This document shows, one piece after another, positions 53,071-63,458 of a stretch of 64,000 bases of DNA. Origin of the DNA: Rhizodiscina lignyota (taxonomy: Eukaryota > Ascomycota > Dothideomycetes > Aulographales > Rhizodiscinaceae). The translations under genes and the position numbers were made by a program. The notes below the pieces were generated by a model. That model made no database searches. It was not told where the DNA came from and saw nothing but the letters and a program-made list of their open reading frames with translations. The DNA lies in the NCBI GenBank assembly GCA_010015805.1, contig ML978124.1, positions 2,294,001-2,358,000 of the forward strand, given 5' to 3'. Position 1 is the first letter of the stretch. Each line of letters starts with the position of its first letter.

Positions 53071-54790
53071 CGAGCGTTACATATTTCGTTTGAGATACCC
53101 AAATGACATCATAAAAATACAGCACAATTTTCACCGGAATCCATATCATTGTGATATGTAGGATATAGAAATAAGGTTCCAAAGAGAACCACAGAGGCAT
53201 CCCTATATCTCCTGATACACGTTGAAGTTTGGTACTTGATCAGTAAGCCTTAGCAGCTCTGACCCGTGCCCAAACCCGAAATCTCAACCGATTTCAGAAA
53301 GGTGAAGATATTCGGCGCTTCGTCGGAATACTAAGTGGGCCCCGTCCAAGGTTGGCCTCCGCATCTCTCCGGATATCTCGGAGGGCTTGCCGCATGCCGC
53401 GCACGACGAGGGTCTGTCAATTCGGCAGCTGTTCGTCCTGAGTGTCGTACGATCTTGTGCTCTTCGACAGGCTGATGTCTACCCCCGGCAGTTCGCAGAG
53501 CTGGAACCGGTCGAACCGCAGACGAATTATTGGACCTCGTGTTACTGTGTCGTGCACCTATACCTGTATATCGCTCGAGAGGTCAAGCCCACCGCCTGTT
53601 TCCTTGCTTACAGCACCTCAGCACGAGCACGCGGCGCACCTCGGACCCGGAATCCAGGCCTCGCTGCCTTTCTGGGCCAGCAGAAGCACACATTCTTGTT
53701 GAGCGCGGTGCGATTTAAGGTTCCGAGACGGCGCTGTGATTGGCCGGCGTGGCGAAGCGGTAAGCGCAAGATGCGGACGATCCATCATCCCAGGGTCCAG
53801 CGCGCTGCAGGGTGCGAGCGCCTCAGGGTCCAGCGCGAACGAAGCGCCGCAAGATCCGGCGCAGAGGGTAGGGGTCTCAAGCTCGAGCTCGAGCGCAGAT
53901 GGGATGGGAATTAGAGAACGGACGACTGAAGAAATGATGCTTTTCGCGCCGGGGAATGGGATTGCTCTGTCTCGGGCGCAGCTCCACGGACTGCCACGTC
54001 CACAGCGCCCGAAAATAAATACGGAAAGGCCGCCGAGTGCACGCACGAACAGCGTGCTCTGCTTATCGCAGCTCTGGCTGCAGATATGCAGGGCGCAAAC
54101 ATCGCGTGAGCTTCACGTTGCAGCTCGCGCGGCTCTCCGTCTCCCTTCGCTCCGGCATCGCTGAAAGAAAGGGTCACCCCAGGCACAATTTTGCATCAGC
54201 AAGGCCCTTTGACCGTTCAAGGCCCACGGGTCTAGTTCTAGCCTGCCCGTGCGCGCCTCGTTGTTCGCGAAAAGGGACGAGTCACAAAGCAGTGCGCACG
54301 CGCCTTTCTTCAAGTGGGGATTGTGGGATGATTGCCCTGATGGTCGCCCCCCAGCTTTGATTTCCGATATCTCGTCCGAGGTGTGCGTGAGTGAGCTTGA
54401 TAAATGCCGTCTAGTCGCCGCGTTCTGCGGTGAGCTTTTCGTAGGTTCTGCTTTCCCATCGTCTGATTTCTCACATCCTTCATTCTCTGCGTTGAGCGCC
54501 TAGCTTTCGCTGTGCGAATACATACTCCGTAGAGAGCGCAGATTATACAGCTCTGCTCGGACAGCCACTACTATAGCATTGTGAGTCACTATTGCTCAAT
54601 TACCTCCTCTGCAGAATCGCAATGTCTCTAACTTCTACGTTATAGCTTTCAGTCTCGAGAAGTCCAGTTGCCCTCGTCCAGCCTCGCCTGATCCTCCAAT
54701 TGACGAAGAGCACGTTACACCATACAATTGTCGAATATTGCCCAATCGGAAATCCCGACCTCCACCTGAATCAACTCTAATACCTTCAAA
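53071..54790. other. Intergenic interval
   Basis: About 1.7 kb. A GC-rich part (53700-54200) has long overlapping frames on both strands and a repeated 14-mer, CAGGGTCCAGCGCG, at about 53789 and 53826. The 3' part before 54790 is pyrimidine-rich and probably the leader of the small gene, with a GTGAGT donor-like site near 54580. No gene is supported. Confidence 0.35.
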
Positions 54791-55093
54791 ATGTGCGGGT
54801 ACACGTATAGCTGGTACTACTGCAATCATGTAAGTTCGAACGAACGTGGAGCTCCTTGCAGCGACGCCGCGCCTTGAATCCCAGCTAATTGGTATGTGAC
54901 ACTCCAGGATTACTACATCTGGGCGAATTCAATCGAAGTCTGCCAGGCGCGCCTGCTCTCTGGCTATTCCTACGACGCCTGGAGCATCGACATGTGCAAG
55001 AACATGAAGGTCACGTGCGGTGGCTTCAGCACGTACTACTGCTCGGACTGCAGCGAGGACGTTACATTGGAGTTCGAATTAGACGACTTGTAA
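54791..55093 (+). CDS. Small Cys/Tyr-rich protein of unknown function
   Basis: Exons 54791-54829 and 54908-55093 join over a 78-bp intron (donor GTAAGT, acceptor CTCCAG), giving 74 aa. The protein starts MCGYTYSWYYCNH and continues DYYIWANSIEVC. It has eight cysteines, many Tyr/Trp, and ends acidic (SEDVTLEFELDDL). There is no signal peptide, so it is not an obvious secreted effector. Pairs such as C-x2-C (YYCSDCSED) and a Cys-His beginning hint at metal binding, as in small intracellular fungal proteins with zinc-like knuckles. The intron has a strong donor and keeps the frame, which supports coding. I do not recognise a named family. Confidence 0.6.
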
Positions 55094-55691
55094 ATGAGAC
55101 CGTCGAATGAGAACACGAATTTTGGGACTGGATATAGGGAATCCACGTACAACGAGAATGCCAGGATCTCTTGGGTTGGACATAACGGGTGGTTGGTTAG
55201 ACGGCGTTGACCAGTGGTATGAACAAATTGGCCTAGGCGTTTTCGTGGATCGGCATCTCAGTGGAAGAGAGGCGTTTCTGGTTTGGATTGAGCATTTTTC
55301 GCAACTTGCATATTCTTGATACCTCGAAAGCGTTGACAGTATTCCAGCGTTTTAAGCGTATCCTTATTTCTGCGAGCTAGTTATTCGTTCTAGACTGCAT
55401 GCAGTAGACCGCTATAGATACTTGTCGCCTATGAAGCTTCATTCCCGAATGTTCCGAACCACATTGCACGCGATATTAGCCGTTACCCGTGAGATTCGAG
55501 CGTCGACTAGTATGCACCTCTCCGCGCACATTATCGGACTGTTTCCTTCGTGGAATATGATGGTGAGCCTCGTAGGAAGACCGCCGCTAGTTACTGTACT
55601 CTGACAGAAACGTCCTGTTAGCGAGCTTCTCTCGCACGAGGCAGAGGTCGATGGCTAGATAAATTCATATACTGTTGGCCGTCGTCATATC
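55094..55691. other. Intergenic interval between convergent genes
   Basis: About 600 bp of 3' flanks. An open frame at 55107-55319 has no recognisable features. Confidence 0.35.
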
Positions 55692-56606
55692 TCACCCAGC
55701 GACGCTTCCACTCTCGAAGCTGTCTGCGCTCGCACTCGTAGCCTCTCCCCAAATCTCCCTGCTCTCAATCTCTACGCCTTTCATCGCCTTAGCCACCTCT
55801 TCTAGCTTCGCAACCACGTCCAAGACGCCAGTATTGACCCTCTGAAAGTATCGATCATTCGCTTCCCGCCTCCTTCTCGCCAATAAAATATCGTGCTCGG
55901 TATCTTCTTCCAGTTGATTCTTGCCCATACTCGTCACGCTCGTCACGCTCTTTACACTACCCCCAGTATCACTCCTGGGTCTCCCCACCGGCGCCAGCCC
56001 ATCCTTCCCGAGCCCAAACTTCTCAATCCTCTCCTTCACTAATCGTGCACCAGCATCATCCCCACCCTTTCCCTCCGCACTCGAAGTTGCCTTCAGCGTC
56101 TCAACCTCCTCCGTCCTCGTAGCATTCTCATCCGCCTCGCTCCTCGCCCACGCCTGCGCTAGAGCGATCTGCGACCCCCGCAACTCGTCCAGCGCTTTCG
56201 CGTGCCGCGGGCTGAAGACGTGACTACCACTCACGGCATTCAGCTCCACCTCCTTCAGCGTGTTCTGCATCTCCGTCCATATCGCCTCCGTGCGCGCGGC
56301 GCTCTTCTGGTCTGCGCCGGAGCCCGCTGGCGTTGATTGCGGCTGGCGGCGGCCGAATGGAGGGCTTTTCAGATCTGGCGCTGCGGGAGAGCCAATTGAT
56401 TCTGGCGCTGTGGTGTTCGTATCGTTGCGAAGACGTGAGGACTGGCGAGTGAGGGCTGGGCGGCCGGAGGGTGGCGCGTTGGAGGGTGCTGGCATGAGAG
56501 ATGTGCTGGAGGCATTGCGGGAGGGAGGGCCCACAAAGAGGGACGGCGCGGGGAGACGCGATGCCGGAGTCTTGGATGTTGGAGATTTAAGGTTGGTAGA
56601 TGCCAT
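55692..56606 (-). CDS. Conserved fungal coiled-coil protein of unknown function
   Basis: A single exon. I chose the ATG at 56606 (MASTNLKSPTSKTPASRLPA), giving 304 aa; the frame stays open to an upstream ATG at 56690, which would add 28 residues with no protein-like pattern. The first 100 residues are Ser/Pro-rich. A helical block follows (TEAIWTEMQNTLKEVEL, SPRHAKALDELRGSQIALAQ, then AWARSEADE). A second helical block near the end has HDILLARRRREANDRYFQRV and VVAKLEEVAKAMKGVE. These blocks look like those of proteins conserved across Pezizomycotina but without a known role. Helices suggest a coiled-coil partner protein, possibly of a larger complex. It is divergent from the uS12 gene. Confidence 0.8.
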   Translation of the reverse strand: MASTNLKSPTSKTPASRLPAPSLFVGPPSRNASSTSLMPAPSNAPPSGRPALTRQSSRLRNDTNTTAPESIGSPAAPDLKSPPFGRRQPQSTPAGSGADQKSAARTEAIWTEMQNTLKEVELNAVSGSHVFSPRHAKALDELRGSQIALAQAWARSEADENATRTEEVETLKATSSAEGKGGDDAGARLVKERIEKFGLGKDGLAPVGRPRSDTGGSVKSVTSVTSMGKNQLEEDTEHDILLARRRREANDRYFQRVNTGVLDVVAKLEEVAKAMKGVEIESREIWGEATSASADSFESGSVAG

Positions 56607-56843
56607 GGTTGGAATGTTCACATTACCCAGGAGGGTAGATGTGGAATGCTGAATTGAAGCTCTTGGCCACATGCAAGCTGCGGCATTCACGAATCGTCGT
56701 CACCAGAAGAAGAGCCGGAGATCATCCGAGCGCCGAACGCCAAGGCCGCACACAACCTTGATTTTGGCGAGTCTTCATGGACGACGGCAACATCACGACC
56801 TCTACCATCCACAAAACCCATATTGCGATCATCAAATAAATCG

Positions 56844-56975
56844 GTGCGCCACTCCCACTTCCTCTACCTATCCCAGATACAGCATCAACGATCAGCAAAA
56901 CCCCCCAATCTGAGAACCCATTCCACCTAAAATAACGCTCACCTTAAAATCTCAAACTAACATCTCTCCCAACAG
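56844..56975 (+). promoter_or_regulatory. Probable 5'-UTR intron of the uS12 gene
   Basis: The acceptor CCCAACAG ends at 56975, five bases before the ATG, with CAAACTAAC as a branch-like site. The donor is less certain; GTGCGC at 56844 is the best candidate by eye. Confidence 0.4.
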
Positions 56976-56980
56976 CAACC

Positions 56981-57524
56981 ATGGGTAAAGGAAAGCCAAG
57001 AGGCCTCAACGCCGCGCGCAAACTGCGCAACCATCGCCGCGACGGTCGTTGGGCCGATCTACACTACAAGAAGCGTCTCCTCGGTACCGCGTACAAGTCG
57101 TCTCCCTTCGGTGGTTCCTCCCACGCAAAGGGCATCGTGCTCGAGAAGGTCGGCGTCGAGGCGAAGCAGCCCAACTCTGCCATCCGCAAGTGCGTGCGTG
57201 TGCAGCTGATTAAGAACGGAAAGAAGGTCACTGCTTTCGGTGCGTATTTTTATATCATATGCTTAGAGAGTGGCGTGAGGGTAGTGTGGGACGGATGAAG
57301 GGTTGTGATATGGATAGAGCAGTGGCTGACGATGATACTTTGCAGTTCCCAATGACGGTTGCTTGAACTTTGTGGACGAGAACGACGAGGTGCTCCTGGC
57401 TGGTTTCGGTCGTAAGGGCAAGGCGAAGGGTGATATTCCCGGTGTGCGATTCAAGGTCGTCAAGGTCTCTGGCGTCGGTCTGTCCGCATTGTGGAAGGAG
57501 AAGAAGGAGAAGCCCAGATCATAG
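56981..57524 (+). CDS. RPS23: 40S ribosomal protein uS12 (S23)
   Basis: Exons 56981-57239 and 57346-57524 join over a 106-bp intron, giving 145 aa, the exact length in yeast. The start is [20 protein letters not shown]. The decoding-centre loop [18 protein letters not shown] holds the proline that is hydroxylated in eukaryotes. The end is [17 protein letters not shown]. It is part of the small subunit decoding site and affects translational accuracy. C-ending codons dominate, as in the eL31 gene. Confidence 0.98.
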
Positions 57525-57730
57525 GCGGCTGGTGAAAATGGGCGCTGGAGTGGTCTGAACAATTTTCAATTCCGGGCATCATGTCTTTTACAGGCTTACG
57601 ATAGAAAGCCGTGCTCTGAAAGCTATGAAATGCATTGCAATGGGTTTCAAATCTGATAAGAATGAAAAGCATCAATCTGCATGCAAGCGCTGAAATCACT
57701 AACGCAAAACGCTGCTCAACACTACCCTTC

Positions 57731-57967
57731 TCACCGCATCCACCGAACTTCCAGTCGACTGCCATTGAACCAATACAACCCCACTCCCACAACAGTCAAT
57801 GCATGAGCCATATCATACTCAGACTCTTCAATGGCCTCTTCCGGAGATCGATCCTGCTTCTTATTTCGTTCCTGCACCGCTTTCGCCTCGTCCTTTCGTT
57901 CCTCCAGATACTTAGAGTATCCGAAAGAGTTAGGGGGGCCTGGTCGAAGAAAACGGATACAGGAACA
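57731..57967 (-). CDS. Possible 3' exon of an unrecognised gene
   Basis: On the minus strand an open frame from a possible GGTAG acceptor at 57968 runs to a TGA at 57731-57733. It reads RFLRPGPPNSFGYSKYLEER, then KDEAKAVQERNKKQDRSPEE and AIEESEYDMAHAL, with a short hydrophobic end (ALTVVGVGLYWF). The charge pattern is protein-like. No family is recognised and upstream exons are not fixed, so this may be a partial or decayed gene. The opposite strand also has an open frame here. Confidence 0.3.
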   Translation of the reverse strand, partial: CSCIRFLRPGPPNSFGYSKYLEERKDEAKAVQERNKKQDRSPEEAIEESEYDMAHALTVVGVGLYWFNGSRLEVRWMR

Positions 57968-58287
57968 CTACCAGGCATTTGTGAAATCAGGTAATCCGGA
58001 AGGGTGCAAAGCTTCTCCTAAAAAATAAAATAATATGTAGAAGCGCAAGCAGAGTAAAGCACAAAGGGGGATAGTGCAATGCGAATACTAGCAGCTCTGG
58101 CGCTTGACCTGCGGCTCGTTGGTTGGACAGCAGGTATCGGCATACTTCCAACAGCATGGCTGCTCCAAACGACGGACTGTAAGACGAATGTAATCGTTCT
58201 TCTATGGCTTGTCTGCGGAAAGACAGGGAGATTGGAATTCTTTTTATCTACCAAACGGAGCTAGGCATCATATGCGAAATAGTCGTA

Positions 58288-58577
58288 CTACAATGACGGA
58301 GACTCAACAGCGGTGAATAGCGCAACGAAATGCACCATATTTGATGTTGAAGGAGGTATGCGAAAATCTGCGCAAGTCGAAGAGAAATGCTAATTTGAAA
58401 GCAACGCCCACCTTTCGTTACACAAATGTTCGCGCATAAGTAGGCTCCGGTAGTTCGTAGCACATCGATTTGCACAGCGAACTTCAAGACTGCCGCTGCC
58501 ACTCGTCTGACGCTCTGGTACTCTTTTATGACCTTCACCAGATCTCTATAGAGCCTTGTTTCGTGGTCTTCGCCCAT
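58288..58577 (-). CDS. Possible small two-exon gene
   Basis: Starting at the ATG at 58577 (MGEDHETRLYRDLVKVIKEY), the frame can splice over an intron of about 47 bp (donor GTGGGC, acceptor TTGCGCAG) to an end at 58288, about 81 aa. The first half (QSVRRVAAAVLKFAVQIDVL) looks helical and protein-like. No family is recognised. It may belong with the open frame at 57731-57967 as one gene, or be chance. Confidence 0.25.
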
Positions 58578-58953
58578 TATGGAGACATAATGGCAATTCC
58601 GCTGATTGAAGTTACAATAGCACCGTTGTTCTGAGGCGTGACCCTGCGTCCTGAGCTTCTACGAGAACGTTCAAGGGCACACTATCGCCACTGTCGCCTA
58701 GTGTGCCAAGGCATTATGGCAATATAGCCATAGTCTACTTGATCAAGGCTAGAATGGCGTTGATGGCAGCCCACAGGCTTACGGCCGCCGTCCTTCTCCT
58801 ACTCCCTCACTGTGACTGAGCCCTTGCCGGGCCATAAAGGACCTCTCTTTTATCATTTCCGCTCGGCTCGTGAAAATTCGTCCCCTCTTTAGCCTCTATG
58901 ATCTCAAGATCGGTCTCGAATTCTGTTTCTATCTTGATGATAACTAGTGGTAT
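58578..58953. other. Intergenic interval
   Basis: About 375 bp between the uncertain small gene and the end of the ferroportin-like gene. Nothing is supported beyond 3' flank. Confidence 0.35.
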
Positions 58954-60607
58954 TTAAGCCTCTTCTAGCATCTGCTCATGTTCCTCTCCGCGATCGGATC
59001 TCTTCCGCCTTTTTGATTCGACACAGTCAGACAAGTGCACCAGATGGCCTCTTCGAGCTCTAACAAAGCCAGCATACATAATAGAAGCAGAGCACGTCGC
59101 GATCAGACTCATGATCACTGGCCAGTGGAACTGAGAGGGTTTCGAGAATATAATTGTCGAGGCGAATGCGCAAAGTTCGAAAAGGTTCTGCCATGACGCT
59201 TCGACGGCGGAGAAGGAGCCGCGCTCATCGGACGCTACCTCCTGTGGGTGCGGTTAGTCGTTGAATGACGAATCTCGGATGTTCTTCAAGCATACCTCCT
59301 GCACAACAATTTGAACCGCCAACTCGAATCCTCTCAGCCCGACCCGGCTTAAGATTGTTCCAACCACGAGCCCAGAAGCTGAAAGGACAGACGATGGTGC
59401 TTGCCAGAAAATGGCTGTTCCAATGGCCAAGCAGACAGTTTGCCAGGTTGAAAACCAGGCTCCAGCTCTGATGGGACCTATTCTAGTCATTACCAGCGGT
59501 GCGGCCCAGGTCGCGGCGATCTCGAGGATTACAGACGCGGTTCTGGCGATGCCCACATATGTGGAGCTGTAGCCCGCGGAAATTAGGTATGTCACCATCT
59601 GACCAGCAAAGCTGAGCACCGTAAAGTACAGTGTTGCTCCAGCAAAAGATGGGAGGAAGGCCAGATGTCTAGAATATGCTCTCAGTTGCTGCAACCACGC
59701 CAGGAAGCTGGAACGAAATCTCTCGAAGTACGTGTGTGGAATCTGATGCTCAGAAAAGTTTGCAAATGGAGCCGCTTTGGGTCGTCGAAGAGCTTGATCT
59801 CTATTGTAGACCTAACAGGAGTCAGAGGTTAGATTACCCTGGGTAAATGGTAACACTTACAAGTGCAATTGCAAAGTATTCCACTGGCACAGAGGCGACA
59901 TTCATCCCGAGATTTACAAGAATGGCCAGCTTTGTTGAGAAACCATCAATTAGAGCAATCATTAGTGGGCCGATCAACTTGCAGGCCAGGTCAATCCGGC
60001 GCATCTGGGCATTAAGGGCCCCAAGAGCATCCATGTTGTCACCTGCAACAACGACAACCCAGTCCTTCTCGACAGAGACAAGATTCATGATCGAGGAGAG
60101 CTTTTCAGCGCAGGCCAGAAGCGACAGAAGAGAAAGCGCAAGGTATTGCACATAATCTGGCAATTGTTTTGATACTTCAAGCAGCCAAAATAGTGCACAG
60201 GACGCCGCGACTACGGTACGCTGTATTACGATAGACAATCTCACAACGTGTAAGCGATCCTTGGTGTCGATATAGCGACCGACTGCAGGAGAAAATAGGA
60301 TTGCCGATGCAGCGCGAGCAACAGCGTAGACCGACATTGGCAGCAATGTGCTTGGAAAGATTGATGCCAGGTACAACACCGCTCCGAATTCAAAAACCCG
60401 AGAGTTCCATGTTGACAAGAAATGAGACAAGTACAAGCGGAGCTTGACCGAGCCACTCGGATTTCCAGTGCGGTCTTCAGAGTGGGATCCAGGGGTGCCA
60501 TCGTCGTGCTGTGAGCTTCCATCAGGAGACTCACGAGGTTCACTTTGAAGACCAATAACCTCCAAGAGCGGTATATTTTCCACAGCTGTCAATTCGGGAG
60601 TCTCCAT
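58954..60607 (-). CDS. Ferroportin (SLC40)-like transporter
   Basis: Exons 60607-59861, 59811-59296 and 59241-58954 give 516 aa from METPELTAVENIP. An upstream in-frame ATG at 60844 would add 79 residues of no clear family pattern. The introns are 49 and 54 bp; both joins restore family sequence. The SLC40 fold opens with YLSHFLSTWNSRVFEFGAVL and SPAVGRYIDTKDRL, followed by the second-half GLRGFELAVQIVVQEEV and DERGSFSAVEASWQNLFEL, all ferroportin hallmarks. About 11-12 membrane helices are predicted. Animal ferroportin exports ferrous iron; fungal members may move iron or other divalent metals, at a membrane not fixed here. The C-terminus is hydrophilic and Arg/Glu-rich. It shares a promoter region with the ThDP enzyme gene. 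Confidence 0.88.
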
Positions 60608-61369
60608 TGCTTTTTGGGATTGCAATGTCGGTTGCTGTACGAACTTGCAAGTCAAACTTCTCCCTGAAGTGGATGAAAATGAAGCAGCAGCTGATGCAGT
60701 TGAATTATCATCTCGAGATTTGAAATGAATTAGAAGAATTTTTTCAATTGGACTGGGTTGAATTAAGTCGTAGAGAATTGAAAATGGTGTGTTTGTGTCG
60801 ACGTCGGAAGTTACGAAAGCCGAGAACCTGAAGGATACGCCCATTGTCTGTGTCACGTGAGCACCTCGGAGCCTTTGGCCGAAATGACCTCACGCAAAAA
60901 TAAAGACGTTTCAATATTTCTTCCTTAATCGTCCCAAATGAGGTCCATCTAGTGGGAACTCCCACATACATATCCCATTCTCCTGGTAGCACCTTCTAAT
61001 TCGCTTCTTATATTCTGGCAAACAGAAATCCCATGGAGACATTCCCCTCCGGCGTTGGCTGATATGTCTCCAGGCATCCCCCCTTTTCAAGACCGCGGTT
61101 AAGCCTTGACAAACAATATCCTTCGCAGCAACTCGCAGGTGAAGTAGCTCGGTACATGCCAATGACAGGCATATCCCCCGCATTGTGGAGTGCAGTGGTT
61201 CCATGTGGAGCCCCGCGTTGATCTCATCCCCGCGGCATGCAACGGGTCAAGCAGCTCACCAACACGTAAGATGAATCAATTTCTCACGCCTCAGCTTCAT
61301 GACACAGTAAGTATATATTCTCCAATTGAGTTATACCGTTGTCGTTCTTCTTTCCTTTGCAAATTCGGA
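60608..61369. other. Divergent promoter region, ferroportin-like and ThDP enzyme genes
   Basis: About 760 bp between starts, or 430-525 bp if the outer starts at 60844 or 61271 are used. A CACGTG E-box occurs near 60854 just outside the outer ATG of the transporter. Shared control of the pair is possible but not shown. Confidence 0.4.
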
Positions 61370-63356
61370 ATGGCCACTTTCCAGTTAAAGCATCCTGAGA
61401 ATCGAGAACTGCTGGGTGGTGATCTTCTGGCACAATGCCTTCACGCGTTGGGGGCCAAGGTTGCCTTTGGAATTCATGGTGAGTTTCATACCTTGAGACT
61501 GTGACTTTAATAGAACTGACATATGATATAGGTGGACATTTGGATGCCTTCCTTATGGGCTGTGCCGATGTTGGCATAGATCTTGTGGACGTGAGGCATG
61601 AAACTGTCGCAATTCAGGCTGCTGAAGGCTATGCGAAAGTGAGTGGCCGTGTTGGTGTGGGCTTCATCACTGCGAACAGCGGGTAGAGCATCCTTATCTT
61701 GCTGTCGAGGCCCGAAGATGCTAACGAGGAGACAGGTTCTGCAACGGGTTGCCCGGGTTGGCTACTGCATTCGCGGATCGCAGTCCTGTATTCGTGGTTA
61801 CAAGCTCCCCGCCACTTCGAGATGCTGAAACAAATTGCCTGCAAGGCTTCCATGATCAAGTTGTCTTAGCAAAGAACGTCACCAAGTTTGCACACCGAAT
61901 CACGAATGTCGGCGAGATTCCGAGACTGGTCTCTCTTGGCTGGAGGACAACTACTGCAGGTGCCCCAGGACCAGTTGTGCTGGACTTTCCTATCGATGTG
62001 CTCTTCACGCCAATCGCAAACGAAAACATTGCATGGGGTTCCTTGACCTCTCCTCCAAATGCACTTCCGGGACCAGATCCAGCTGCTATTGATGATGCCA
62101 TTGAGATGTGGAGAGCAGCGGCAAGGCCTGCAATCATTGCATCTACAGGTGCAAGAGGCGCAGTCAATGAACTACTCAAACTTGCCGAGGCCACGGGAAC
62201 GCCGATCTTCCACAGCACAAAGTTCTCCACCGCAATTCCGTATGAACATCCATTCCGCGCTGGAGGCGCTCGCAGACTCGCGGCTTTACGCGTTAACCGC
62301 TCTTTACCACCCGATTTTATTCTCCTCCTTGGTGCTCGGACCGGTTTGATGCTGGGCGGAAGATCCGGCGCCATAATTCCGCACGAAGGTTGCAAAACTG
62401 TCCACGTCGACCTCGATGGATCTGAAATTGGAAGAAGTCTTCCAGTCGACCTTGGCATCGTGTCGGATGTCGGCCTTGCGGTGGCGGCGATGAATGCCGC
62501 AGTAGCAAAGAATCCATTCCGATCGACCGAAGAATGGATTCGCTCTGCGCTGGGTTTGAAATCTATACGTGCGCCGCATAATGAGGATGAATCAGTTATC
62601 GTAGAAGACAACGGTCGACTCCACCCATACCACGCAATGAAGAAGGTCTATCAATGCATCCCCAATGACAGCACTGTCATCATTGATGGGGGTGAATGTG
62701 GCGGTTGGGCGATGCAGCTTCTCGAAGAAGCACATGCGGGGCTGGCGATCGCATCGACAGGCTATCTAGGATTCCTCGGGAACGGCTGGGGTTACTCTCT
62801 TGGAGCAGCAATTGCAGATCCATCAAAACTGGTGCTGAGCATCCAAGGAGATGGATCCGCTGGTTTCCATATTGCGGAACTGGATACCTATGTCAAGTTT
62901 GGTCTGAAGATTGTGACAATCATTATGAACAACAGCGTCTGGGGCATGTCACAAGCTGGCCAGGATATAATATACGGTTATGCAACAGCCAAGCGCCCAA
63001 CTGTCGCACTTAATCCGAAGGCGAAGTACGAGGTTGTAGCTGAAGGCTTCGGTTGCACTTCCGCAGTTGTAGATGCACGCGAAGATATCGAGGGAGGATT
63101 CGCAGATGATACGAAAGCTCAGAAGACTCTCGAGGCGTTGGATCACGCCATGGACAAGCTTGTGCATGCTCAGGGCCCTGGGTTGCTGAATCTGGTGGTA
63201 TCGGATCATCCGTACCAGGACACCACTAAAGCGATGGTCGGTCAGACCGATGACCCGAACGTCATCGTCGTACCGTATTATGATAATATTCCGAAGCCGT
63301 ATTATAAGGACAGCAAGCAAGCTGTCAATGGTGCGAATGGCGCGAAAGGCGGCTGA
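61370..63356 (+). CDS. ThDP-dependent enzyme of the acetolactate synthase/decarboxylase family
   Basis: Exons 61370-61478, 61532-61682 and 61736-63356 give 626 aa; introns are 53 bp each. The ThDP-activating glutamate is E60 in VRHETVAIQAAEGYAK. The cofactor motif GDGSAGFHIAEL starts near residue 458 and closes with NN near 485. The middle domain has GARTGLMLGG and IVSDVGLAV. Members decarboxylate or join 2-oxo acids, or act on oxalyl-CoA or benzoylformate. This one lacks an obvious mitochondrial presequence, so it is not the biosynthetic ILV2 enzyme. An alternative start at 61271 (MNQFLTPQLHDT) could splice by a 78-bp intron (GTAAGT to CTTTCCAG at 61384) straight to LKHPENRELL. The tail is Asn/Gly/Ala-rich. 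Confidence 0.9.
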
Positions 63357-63458
63357 AGATCACTAGCGAGAGTTTTGGGACATGGATTGGACAAAGAGTT
63401 CGAGTCAATACTTCAATTGTAAATGTCAACGTCTTTAGCAAAAGCAATGAAACCACAA

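Noticed and set aside
53740-53800. tRNA-like start (GGCGTGGCGAAGCGGTAAGCGC)-type D-arm pattern
   Set aside because: The D-arm resemblance is not followed by an anticodon stem or a GGTTCGAATCC-type T-arm at the right distance, so no tRNA can be folded.
53387-53914. 175-codon open frame in GC-rich DNA
   Set aside because: Several frames on both strands are open together here and none shows a domain or intron signals.
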